In this document: piece after piece, positions 25,150 to 33,296 of the stretch
Numbering within the stretch: the stretch's first letter is position 1
Layout: each line of letters begins with the position of its first letter
From: Chitinophaga pinensis
GTDB lineage: Bacteria; Bacteroidota; Bacteroidia; Chitinophagales; CAIOSU01
Direction: 5' to 3'
Length of the DNA: 64,000 bases
NCBI GenBank assembly: GCA_945901065.1
Contig: CAMDKI010000001.1
Coordinates: forward strand, 372,001 to 436,000
Program-made: the position numbers and the translations under genes
Notes under the pieces: generated by a model
What the model was told of the DNA's origin: nothing
The model's database searches: none
The model's input: only the letters and a program-made list of their open reading frames with translations

Positions 25150-26013
25150 TTACATCTTCAGCTCTTTCAACCACTCGCCCAGCGCAGGCCCAATATCGGC
25201 ACGCTTCAGCCCCAGGGCAATGTTGGTTTTTAAGAAATCGAGGGTATTGCCTACATCATAGCGGGTGCCTTCATACACATACCCATACATAGGGTGCGCT
25301 TGCAGCATCATTTGCATGGCATCGGTTAGCTGTATTTCGTTGTTTACGCCGCGGCCAATCTGCTCCAAATAAGTAAATATCTCCGGATTGAAAATGTATC
25401 GGCCACCAATAGCCAAATTGCTAGGGGCATCCTCCGCCTTGGGCTTCTCTACAAAGCTGCGGGCTTTAAATAGGTTATTGCCAATATCTTCACCATCCAT
25501 AATGCCATAGCGGTGTACCTTTTCCATCGGTACACGCTCCATGGCCACTACGCTGTCTTTGGTTTTTTGGTATTGTGCTATCAGTTGCAATAGCACTGGG
25601 TCGCCAGGATTATCCATAATGGTATCGCCCAGCAGCACAGCGAATGGCTCATTGCCTACATGGTATTTGGCATAGCTTATGGCATCGCCCAAGCCGTTCA
25701 AATCCTTTTGCCACACAAAGTGTATGTTGGCCATACTGCTGATGCGCTTTATTGACGCCAACAGCTCTGCCATGCCTTTTTCCTCCAGTTGGGCTTCTAG
25801 TTCGTAGCCTCGGTCAAAGTGGTCTTCAATGGCGCGCTTGCCCTTGCTTATCACCATCAGTATATCCGTTACGCCGGATGCCACGGCTTCTTCTACCACG
25901 TATTGTATCACAGGTTTATCCACCACGGGCATCATTTCCTTCGGTTGCGATTTGGTGGCAGGCAACATGCGGGTGCCAAATCCTGCTGCGGGTATTACTG
26001 CTTTGCGTATCAA
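25150..26013 (-). CDS. galU: UTP-glucose-1-phosphate uridylyltransferase
   Basis: 287 residues when started at TTG 26013 (reading MIRKAVIPAAGFGTRMLPAT). The frame opens further upstream to 26085, but that part overlaps the preceding terminator hairpin and adds non-homologous residues. No in-frame ATG exists before the nucleotide-binding motif, so TTG is the likely start. Makes UDP-glucose for surface polysaccharide and glycolipid synthesis. Visible: GFGTRMLPATKSQPKEMMPV (nucleotide loop and catalytic Arg/Lys), PVIQYVVEEAVASG, LLGDTIMD (metal site) and the EKP motif in SFVEKPKAED. Full length. It is convergent with the DUF433 gene, and only 44 bp separates it from the upstream terminator, so its promoter must lie in that gap or it depends on read-through. 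Confidence 0.9.
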   Translation of the reverse strand: MIRKAVIPAAGFGTRMLPATKSQPKEMMPVVDKPVIQYVVEEAVASGVTDILMVISKGKRAIEDHFDRGYELEAQLEEKGMAELLASIKRISSMANIHFVWQKDLNGLGDAISYAKYHVGNEPFAVLLGDTIMDNPGDPVLLQLIAQYQKTKDSVVAMERVPMEKVHRYGIMDGEDIGNNLFKARSFVEKPKAEDAPSNLAIGGRYIFNPEIFTYLEQIGRGVNNEIQLTDAMQMMLQAHPMYGYVYEGTRYDVGNTLDFLKTNIALGLKRADIGPALGEWLKELKM

Positions 26014-26043
26014 TGCATGGGTTTTTGCTTTCGCTAAGGTAAT

Positions 26044-26083
26044 AAATAAAAAAAGTAGCGCCCCAGTAACCAACTGGGGCGCC
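26044..26083 (-). terminator. Strong terminator of the DUF4397 repeat gene
   Basis: GCGCCCCAG (26058-26066) with CTGGGGCGC (26074-26082), extended by flanking pairs and followed on the minus strand by TACTTTTTTTATTTATT. 32 bp past the stop at 26115. Confidence 0.85.
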
Positions 26084-26114
26084 AAAAATACTAACTATGA
26101 AAAAGACTACAATG

Positions 26115-29100
26115 TTATTCAATCACAATTTGGCGGGTTACTTGTTGGCCATTGCCTAATTGAATGTTGATGGCATATACACCACTAGTCAAACCTGCTA
26201 CATCCAAACTGATGTTGCTGTCACCGCTGTCAATAGTACCTAGGTTGTTGGTTGATACTACTTGACCTAATGTATTGATTAGCGATACATTTACGGTTTG
26301 TGCTTCATCAAGGCTCAACGATACTACCAAGTTGGTAGTAGTAGGGTTAGGATACAAGTTCAATTTGCCAGTAAAGGTTTTCTCGTTGATGCCTACATAG
26401 GTTGGTAGTGGGAAGGTAGTGCCGTCAGGCAAGGTTACCCATACACCAAATGATGGACCTTGTGCACCATCCAAGAAGCCTGAAGCAAAAGCTACGCCAG
26501 CACCACCTGCAAGGGTAGTAAGGTCGGCAGTATAACTAGCGGCTGTTGCGCCACCTGCTGATACGTTTACATCGATAATGTAAGATGAGGCAGGTACGGC
26601 AAGGTAACCAGCAAAATCGCCATAAGTCAAATCGTTGCCGATAGTAGCTACGCCACGGGCATCAATATCAACAGTTGGGGCATCAGTAGCACCATGGAAG
26701 AGCAATAACTCAGTCATGTTGGCCATATCTGCTGCTTCTTTACCATTGGTAATGTACAAGTCAAAACCAATGCTCTCGCCTTGAGGGTTGGCAGTAAAGC
26801 TAGCTGGTGCAAGCACGCCATTAGCAATTACCACATAGGTTTCATCAGTTTCCAATTCAGTAGGGAAAGTTGCAAGAGCATCTGCTACGCTTGTGCTGGT
26901 GCCTGGGGCTACAGCTATTTCCAAAGGTTGGTTAGATGGCAAATTGATATATGGGGTAGCCGTGCGGAAATCGAAATCTTCCAATTTCGCAATTACGGTA
27001 TCGTCAGCAGTGCTTACGATATATACGTCAACAGTTGCAGCAGCAGGGTCGGCAGCGTTGTGTATTACTTGTACACGAGCGCTATCAATCAACGGTAGTT
27101 CAATAGCTTGAGTAGTGCTTGGGAAGCCAGCAATGGCTACATACAAACCAAAGCCTGGGCCTTGGCTACCATCCAAAAAGCCTGATGCAAATACCACCGC
27201 AGCAGCGCCGCCAGGTATACCAGCAGCAGAAGATAGGTCGGCATAGTAGCTCAACAAGGTAGTAGTACCCGCACCATTCAATACATCAATAATGTAATCA
27301 GAAGTTGGTACGTTGATATAACCTGCTGGGTTGTAATCAGTGTAGCTCAAATTGTCGGCTAGGGTAGCTACGCCACGGGCAGCAATATCCACTGTTGGGG
27401 CATCTGTTGAGCCATGGAAAATCAAAATATCGGCAGTTCCTGTTCCACCAGCTCCTGCTCTAAGAGCTTGGTCGTACGGATAAAGGTCAAAAGCAATGTT
27501 TATGGCATCTGGGTTTGCGGTAAAGTTACCCGGGGTCAATACACCATTTGCAAAGGCTACGTAGTTTTTGTTTACTTCCAACGAATCTAGGTTGAGTGTA
27601 TATACTACTGTTGCACTAGTTGCTGGAGTAATTTCAATTTCAATTGGCAAACCAGAAGGAACTGTCAAGAATGAAGACACGTCCAAGTAATTAAAGTTGT
27701 CTAGAGTAAGAGCACCATTTACATATACGTCCACACTTGCGGCATTCGGGTCGGCAGCATTGTGTATTACTTGCAACTTGGCTGTACCGCTTGCTACTTG
27801 TTGGTATAGTGGCAATTCAAGCGCTTGACCTACAGTGGTCGCACCGCCTAGTGCTACAAACAAACCAAAACCTTGGCCTTGGCTGTCATCCAAAAAGCCT
27901 GAAGCAAATACAGTAGCGGCACCACCACCCAAACCGGTTAGGTCGGCAGTATAGCTGGCTACTAATACAGTTTGGTCGCTGTTGTACACGTCCAAAATAT
28001 AGTTACCAGCTGGTACGGTGGCATAACCTTGAAAATCGGTGTAGCTCAGGTCATCAATTAAAGGTCCTACGCCACGGGCTACCACGTCAACGGTTGGGGC
28101 ATCGGTAGCACCATGGAATACTAATAGGTCCACATTTCCAGAGCCGTTTTGGCCAGCAAGGCGACCTGAACCGCTAATGTATAAATCGAAACCAATGCTT
28201 ACTGCATCTGGGTTTGCGGTGAAGTTTGCAGGGACCAATACACCATTTGCAATGGCAATGTAGTTGGTGTTTTGTGCTAAAGAGTCTAAGTTCAAGCTGT
28301 ATACTACGGTGCTGCTACCAGCTGGGGTAATTTCAACTTCAATTGGAGTACCTGCTGGTAATTCAATAAACGGAGTTGCATCGCGGAAATCGAATCCCGG
28401 GATAGCTAAAGTTCCGTTTACATATACGTCAACGCTGGCGGCGGCTGGGTCGGCAGCATTGTGTATTACTTGAAGTTTTGCTTTTGGCGCAAACAATGGA
28501 AGTTGTAACATTTGGCCAGTTGTGGTTGCTCCGCCCAAGGCTACATACAACCCAAAGGCAGGGCCTTGTGAGCCATCTAGGAAACCTGATGCTAACACGG
28601 TAGCAGCCCCACCACCTAAACCAGATAGGTCGGCTAGGTAGCTGGCCACCAAAGTAGTTTGGCTACTATCGTACACATCTAGTACATAAGTACCAGCAGG
28701 AACGGTAGCATAACCTTGAAAATCGGTGTAGCCCAAATTATCAATTAGGGTACTACCACCGCGCACTACCACATCTACAAACGGTGCATCGGTAGCTCCG
28801 TGAAATACTTGCAAATCTACGTTTGCAGCAGTGTTCTGACCAGTGGCTCGTCCTCCATTGGCATACAAATCAAAGTTGATATTGATGCCATTAGGGTTGG
28901 CGTCAAAGTTAGCTGGGGTAATTACCCCGTTCGCTATCAATACATAGCTTTGACCTGAAGCTAAAGGACCAACCGTAGTGGTGTATACCGCAGTAGCGCC
29001 TCCAGCTGGGCGTATTTCTATTGGCAATGATACACCTGAAGGCAGTTGAATAAATGGAGTAGCATCCCTAAAATCAAAAGATGCCAAGGCTAAGTTACCG

Positions 29101-29234
29101 CCAACATAAACGTCGACGCTTGCAGCTGCGGGGTCGGCTGCGTTGTGTATTACCTGCACATTGGCAAATTGCGCCAGTAGGGGGGCAGTTGCCATGCAGA
29201 TAAGTAGCATAGTGAGTGAAAATAATCGATTCAT
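26115..29234 (-). CDS. T9SS-secreted protein with four DUF4397 tandem repeats
   Basis: 1039 residues. Signal peptide 1-21 (ending APLLAQ). Four tandem units of about 230 residues, each beginning with VQVIHNAADP/LQVIHNAADP (residues about 25, 253, 486 and 720) and each with a second half starting LLVFHGATDAP/ILIFHGSTDAP and closing VFASGFLDGSQGPGFGLYVA. These are DUF4397 domains, two per unit, so about eight in all. A T9SS type A sorting domain occupies about 955-1039 (LNLYPNPTTTN, GVYAINIQL, ending RQIVIE). The protein is exported, probably surface-bound; DUF4397 is a beta-sandwich of unknown ligand. Units 1-3 are more alike than unit 4, fitting duplication. It is monocistronic with a strong terminator at 26044-26083. 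Confidence 0.9.
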   Translation of the reverse strand: MNRLFSLTMLLICMATAPLLAQFANVQVIHNAADPAAASVDVYVGGNLALASFDFRDATPFIQLPSGVSLPIEIRPAGGATAVYTTTVGPLASGQSYVLIANGVITPANFDANPNGININFDLYANGGRATGQNTAANVDLQVFHGATDAPFVDVVVRGGSTLIDNLGYTDFQGYATVPAGTYVLDVYDSSQTTLVASYLADLSGLGGGAATVLASGFLDGSQGPAFGLYVALGGATTTGQMLQLPLFAPKAKLQVIHNAADPAAASVDVYVNGTLAIPGFDFRDATPFIELPAGTPIEVEITPAGSSTVVYSLNLDSLAQNTNYIAIANGVLVPANFTANPDAVSIGFDLYISGSGRLAGQNGSGNVDLLVFHGATDAPTVDVVARGVGPLIDDLSYTDFQGYATVPAGNYILDVYNSDQTVLVASYTADLTGLGGGAATVFASGFLDDSQGQGFGLFVALGGATTVGQALELPLYQQVASGTAKLQVIHNAADPNAASVDVYVNGALTLDNFNYLDVSSFLTVPSGLPIEIEITPATSATVVYTLNLDSLEVNKNYVAFANGVLTPGNFTANPDAINIAFDLYPYDQALRAGAGGTGTADILIFHGSTDAPTVDIAARGVATLADNLSYTDYNPAGYINVPTSDYIIDVLNGAGTTTLLSYYADLSSAAGIPGGAAAVVFASGFLDGSQGPGFGLYVAIAGFPSTTQAIELPLIDSARVQVIHNAADPAAATVDVYIVSTADDTVIAKLEDFDFRTATPYINLPSNQPLEIAVAPGTSTSVADALATFPTELETDETYVVIANGVLAPASFTANPQGESIGFDLYITNGKEAADMANMTELLLFHGATDAPTVDIDARGVATIGNDLTYGDFAGYLAVPASSYIIDVNVSAGGATAASYTADLTTLAGGAGVAFASGFLDGAQGPSFGVWVTLPDGTTFPLPTYVGINEKTFTGKLNLYPNPTTTNLVVSLSLDEAQTVNVSLINTLGQVVSTNNLGTIDSGDSNISLDVAGLTSGVYAINIQLGNGQQVTRQIVIE

Positions 29235-29455
29235 TGCTTTTTGGTTTTTTGGTTTTTTGAATGTTAATCCGACTTAAACTGGTGTTTGTTTTTGCATTGT
29301 TATGGGATTAACGTGGATGTTTTCATTTTGTTTAACAGTTTTTGCCAAATAATTGCATTTTACATTTTGATGACAATGCTATTTTTTACTGAAAAGCGCA
29401 GCAATAAAGTATTTTACATTATTTTACCGACGTAAACGCACCGCATAAAAAGTTT

Positions 29456-30289
29456 ATGGCAAATCGATTTTACTTTGGCATTTTAGTTATGCTGCTGGTT
29501 GTGATTATAGTGCTTGTGTTCAGTCCGTGGTCAATAATCCGGTTTCATCTTACTTTGGAAGATAATTTGGGCATCCATGTAAACAACGACTTGATGCTAT
29601 CGGCACAAGTGCAGGAGGGTTTGCAAATAAGGATGATGGATGACTTGATGACCAAAATAACGGTTACTGATAGTATGCGCATCCCGCTTAACCTTGACGT
29701 GGAGGTGCCGCTGAACACTACCATATTTATGAAGGATACGCTGGATGTAGTTTTTGATCTCCCAGTGGATATTAATCTTTCGGCAGATGAATTGGGGCTT
29801 AAAAATCTGGAGATTCCATTTAACGAGCGCTTATATATTGATGATGAATTGGTGTTGAACATTGTTATTCCGCTCGATACCCGCATCAGCACCAATTTTA
29901 AAGGGTTGCCCAATGTATCTGTACCGGTAAAGGGCGAAATACCCGTGAATACCATAGTGCCCATCAAGCAATACTTGCAAGTGCGCGATACCCTTACCCT
30001 GAACCCTACCAACTACACCATACCCATGAAAACCGTGATACCGGTAAATGCTCGCATACCGCTTAACCAGGGCGTGGCTGTGCAGGGCACTATCATGGTT
30101 CCGCTAAAACAAACTATTGTGGTGCCAGTGCTCAACCAGTTCAATGCTAGGGTAGCGGTGGTAAATGCACTGCCAGTAAGTTTTGTAACGCCGCTGGAGG
30201 CCCAAGCTCAAATAAAAGACACCTTGAAGGTAAACATGCCGCCTCTTAAAATAGACCCGAGCAAGATTACTATTAGCATCTGCGATTGA
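29456..30289 (+). CDS. Unknown membrane-anchored protein with periodic beta motif
   Basis: 277 residues that I cannot assign to a named family. One N-terminal transmembrane helix (about 5-27, LVMLLVVIIVLVF) is followed by about 250 residues of periplasmic sequence. It is made almost wholly of short beta-like steps with a recurring I/V-P-L/V-N/D-T/A element (IPLNLDVEVPLNT, DLPVDINL, VIPLDTRI, VPVKGEIPVNTIVPIKQ, IPMKTVIPVNARIPLNQG, VPLKQTIVVP) about every 10-20 residues. No Cys occurs before the final CD. The pattern suggests an extended beta rod or amphipathic groove like lipid-transfer or AsmA-type folds, but that is inference. Divergent from the DUF4397 gene and convergent with the 30447 gene. 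The ATG directly precedes the membrane helix. Confidence 0.75.
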   Translation: MANRFYFGILVMLLVVIIVLVFSPWSIIRFHLTLEDNLGIHVNNDLMLSAQVQEGLQIRMMDDLMTKITVTDSMRIPLNLDVEVPLNTTIFMKDTLDVVFDLPVDINLSADELGLKNLEIPFNERLYIDDELVLNIVIPLDTRISTNFKGLPNVSVPVKGEIPVNTIVPIKQYLQVRDTLTLNPTNYTIPMKTVIPVNARIPLNQGVAVQGTIMVPLKQTIVVPVLNQFNARVAVVNALPVSFVTPLEAQAQIKDTLKVNMPPLKIDPSKITISICD

Positions 30290-30290
30290 T

Positions 30291-30330
30291 AAAAAAAATT
30301 GCGCGGCGCCCCATTTAAGTGACGCCGCGC
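30291..30330 (-). terminator. GC-rich hairpin between convergent genes
   Basis: GCGCGGCG (30301-30308) with CGCCGCGC (30323-30330). Eight T follow on the minus strand within 2 bp. Serves the minus-strand gene ending at 30447 and perhaps also the plus-strand gene ending at 30289. Confidence 0.75.
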
Positions 30331-30342
30331 TGCGAATCATGA

Positions 30343-30444
30343 TGTTAATTTGGAAATTTGAAGATGTGCTAGTTTGAAAATTGAAGTTGGGTAATATTAT
30401 AAAAAGTCATTTCCAAATTTTCAAATTGCCTCATTTTCAAATTG
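30343..30444. repeat. Inverted array of AT-rich TTTGGAAATTTGAAA-type repeats
   Basis: Left AATTTGGAAATTTGAAGATG and right CATTTCCAAATTTTCAAATTG face each other. A second CATTTTCAAATTGCC copy follows. The same word family recurs at 32425-32460, 46595-46640 and 51004-51056. Confidence 0.7.
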
Positions 30445-30446
30445 CC

Positions 30447-32231
30447 TTATTTCATTACCACTAGCTTTTTAACGCTGCTAATGTTGTTGCTAGTTACGTT
30501 GATGTTGTATATACCGTTGCTGTAGCCGCTAAAGTTCAAGTCGAACTGCTGTATGCCTTCAACTGAAGTGTAGTTGCGCTCTTCAATAACACGACCACTG
30601 ATGTCGATAACACGCATAGTAACGGTTGAAAGTTTGTCGCCAACATTTACGCTAAGCTTAGCATAGTTCTGTGTTGGATTAGGGAACACATCAAACTCTA
30701 ACATGCCTGGGGTGTGCACTTGCAGGCTGTTGTCGCCTTGTACTTTTTCGCCCATAGCCTGTGCAATTACTACATCGGTTAGGTGGTCGGTCAAAATTTC
30801 GAAATCGAAATTGTTAACGCTTACCGGTATTACACGTATTTCATATTCAGTATCTGGGTTCAAGCCTTCAAGGGTATAGTTGTGAGCATTCACTTCGGTC
30901 ATGTTCCATTCGGTTTCACCCATTGGGCGAGAGATTACCAAGAATTGACCATAGGCAGGAGCATCCCAGTTAAGGCTAGTAGCAGTTGGCTGAATTTGAG
31001 ATACACGTAAGTTCAAAATATGATTAATAAAATCGCTGCTGTTTTCACTAGGGTAGCTAGTGCAACCGCCCAACCAACTATTGGCAAAGGTTGGTAAACC
31101 ACCTTTACTGTTTTTGCCACCTAGGTACATACCGTTGTCAACATAGTTAGATTGTGTTCCGTCGTAGTCGGGATCCATAATTACACCCAAATACTGGCTA
31201 GTGGTAAAACGAGCAACATAAATGCGTCCATCAGGGCCTAGCTCAATGCTACCAATACCCAATGAGGTAGTAGTGCCAATGTGTTTTTTGGTTGCTGCTG
31301 GGTCAAAGTTGAATAAGTCGTATTGATAAATCTTTTTACCAACGCCGTCGCCTACATACAAGTACTGGCAGTTTGGCGAGAAGGCAGCAGAATAGCTAGC
31401 TTGGTTTAAATCAGTATGGTCAGTTATTTGCCCAGTTTCGGCATTAAAATGGAACAAAGAGGTCCAGTTTAGGCCTGAGTATACCAAACGCTCGCCGTTG
31501 GTTGATGCCTTCAGGCTACCCGCATAGTCAGGGGTTATTTTACCGATTTTGGTTTTTACTACACCCGCAATGCCAGTATGGTTTAGCAAATACACGTAGA
31601 ACGAATCGGTACGTAGTTTGTGCGTCACCACCCAGTAGTCGATACCATTGGCATGTTGTATCGCTGTCAACGATTCGTCGGTGCGGTTAGTAAGCTGCTG
31701 GCCTTTCACAACCACATCTCCCAAACCACCGTCCATGTTCATGTCTATCACATTGTAGCGCAATCCGCCAAGCGAACCGTTTTCGATACAGTCGGTTGTA
31801 AATAGATAGAAGATGCTGCCATTGCTGCGGGGCAGCGGCAATACCATTGACGATTGAAACGAGCTACCACAGCCGCCTGCATTGGCCATGTTGCCGTTTG
31901 GCATTAGCTGGTGGTTTCGGTTCCAAACACCACCGGCATAGGGTAGGCTGCCACCGTTGGTGTAAAACATTACTTGTCCGTTGTCGTCGCTCACGGCGGC
32001 TGTTCCTTCAAACGCTTGCATTTGGCTATTGGTAATAGCCGTTGGGTGTCCTGTACTGAAATCCAAACCGGCTTTATCGCCGAAATACCATACGTTTGCT
32101 TTTAAGTGTTGCGCTGGTGCGTAGTTAATGTTGTTTGTTTGTGCTTCCAAGTAAAAAGGTAATCCTAAACACATTAATACCATTCCCACACCTTTGGCAA
32201 TCCTTCGCTGCAAATCTCTCCTGCTGGCCAT
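30447..32231 (-). CDS. T9SS type A cargo with beta-propeller and FN3 regions
   Basis: 594 residues. Signal peptide about 1-31 (basic MASRRDLQRR start, ending YLEAQ). Residues about 45-390 form a propeller-like region beginning NVWYFGDKAGLDFSTGHP and containing repeated blades (GQVMFYTNGG, LVYSGLNWTSLFHFNAETGQ, QYLYVGDGVGKKIYQYDL, GPDGRIYVARF). An FN3-like domain lies at about 425-500 (SLNWDAPAYGQFLVIS, YTLEGLNPDTEYEIRVI), and a T9SS type A sorting domain at about 515-594 (FDVFPNPTQNY, GIYNINVTSN, ending KKLVVMK). This architecture is common among exported Bacteroidota proteins; no catalytic residues are apparent and the ligand is unknown. Monocistronic. Confidence 0.85.
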   Translation of the reverse strand: MASRRDLQRRIAKGVGMVLMCLGLPFYLEAQTNNINYAPAQHLKANVWYFGDKAGLDFSTGHPTAITNSQMQAFEGTAAVSDDNGQVMFYTNGGSLPYAGGVWNRNHQLMPNGNMANAGGCGSSFQSSMVLPLPRSNGSIFYLFTTDCIENGSLGGLRYNVIDMNMDGGLGDVVVKGQQLTNRTDESLTAIQHANGIDYWVVTHKLRTDSFYVYLLNHTGIAGVVKTKIGKITPDYAGSLKASTNGERLVYSGLNWTSLFHFNAETGQITDHTDLNQASYSAAFSPNCQYLYVGDGVGKKIYQYDLFNFDPAATKKHIGTTTSLGIGSIELGPDGRIYVARFTTSQYLGVIMDPDYDGTQSNYVDNGMYLGGKNSKGGLPTFANSWLGGCTSYPSENSSDFINHILNLRVSQIQPTATSLNWDAPAYGQFLVISRPMGETEWNMTEVNAHNYTLEGLNPDTEYEIRVIPVSVNNFDFEILTDHLTDVVIAQAMGEKVQGDNSLQVHTPGMLEFDVFPNPTQNYAKLSVNVGDKLSTVTMRVIDISGRVIEERNYTSVEGIQQFDLNFSGYSNGIYNINVTSNNISSVKKLVVMK

Positions 32232-32424
32232 CTTGGTTAATTTTGAGGTTTAATAAACTTGATTTTGAGGTTTTATAACACCCCTGTTTACGCAAGTACA
32301 TAAACCATTGTTACATAAAGCCGAGGAAAAAGTGAAGTATTACCTTGAAAACCAAGAATAACGGGTAGCGCACCAAGGCCTCACACCCGATAGGCAAAGC
32401 AATTGGCAACGGATTGGGGAAAAT

Positions 32425-32460
32425 CAATTTTAAATTTTCGGTTTTAAATTTTCAAATTGC
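32425..32460. repeat. TTTTAAATTTTC repeats before the nitroreductase gene
   Basis: CAATTTTAAATTTTCGGTTT and TTTTAAATTTTCAAATTGC are near copies about 17 bp apart, 20 bp before the ATG at 32480. Confidence 0.5.
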
Positions 32461-32479
32461 AACCACAACCTTTGAAATT

Positions 32480-33058
32480 ATGATAGATACCAAAGCCTTT
32501 GATAAACTAATAGCCGACCGTCGGTCGGTTTACCCTAAACAATACAATGGTGTGCCAGTTGACGATAGTATTGTGACCCAAATGCTGGAAAACGCCAACT
32601 GGGCGCCCACGCATGGCCTCACTGAACCGTGGCGGTTTGTGGTGTTTAGCGGCGAAGCTCTTGGTAGGTTAGCCGATTTTTTCCAAGCGGTTTATAAAGA
32701 GACAACCCCTACCGAAAACTTTGACGAGGGTAAATATCAAAAGCAGCGCGACAATGTATTACAATCATCGCATGTGGTGGCTATAATCATGAAACGCCAG
32801 GAAACTGGCAAAATACCAGAAGTAGAAGAGGTATGTGCCGTTGCCTGTGCCGTACAAAATATGTGGCTTACTGCCACCGCTTATGGCGTGGGCTGCTATT
32901 GGAGCACAGGTGGCCCTACTTTTAAGCCACAAGGCAAGGCATATTTTGGTTTGGGCGAGCAGGATAAACTTTTAGGGTTTATGTACATAGGCAACTATGA
33001 TGGGGACTTGCCAGCGGGTAAAAGAAAATCGATAGAGGATAAGGTGCAAAAGGGTTAA
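32480..33058 (+). CDS. Nitroreductase-family flavoprotein
   Basis: 192 residues from ATG 32480 (MIDTKAFDKLIADRRSV). The upstream in-frame TTG at 32414 reads through AT-rich repeats and is rejected. FMN-dependent NAD(P)H oxidoreductase of the YdjA/TM1586-like group. Visible: the FMN phosphate-binding RRS near residue 14, LENANWAPTHGLTEPWRF, AVACAVQNMWLTATAYGVG and YIGNYDGDLPAGKRK at the FMN-contacting C-terminus. Complete. The physiological electron acceptor is unknown. It stands alone between divergent and co-directional neighbours with no visible terminator. The 238 bp to the next start (33059-33296) contain AT-rich sequence with no gene or clear motif. Confidence 0.85.
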   Translation: MIDTKAFDKLIADRRSVYPKQYNGVPVDDSIVTQMLENANWAPTHGLTEPWRFVVFSGEALGRLADFFQAVYKETTPTENFDEGKYQKQRDNVLQSSHVVAIIMKRQETGKIPEVEEVCAVACAVQNMWLTATAYGVGCYWSTGGPTFKPQGKAYFGLGEQDKLLGFMYIGNYDGDLPAGKRKSIEDKVQKG

Positions 33059-33296
33059 CAGGAATGTATAAATCTATGTTCTTTCGGTTTGGAAAAGTTA
33101 AAGGCGATAAAAAATTTAATACCTTTTTTAAACGCTTAATATTGTTACCCCTATATTAAGTTATTGGCTGTCCCATTGACAACTGGCCTATTATCAGCTA
33201 GTTTGAACTCAAAATTTAGTGGCATTTATTACTTTAACAATTAGGTAACACTAGTTCTGTAAATTCGCCCCGTAAGTCACTCTAGAATGTAATAGT

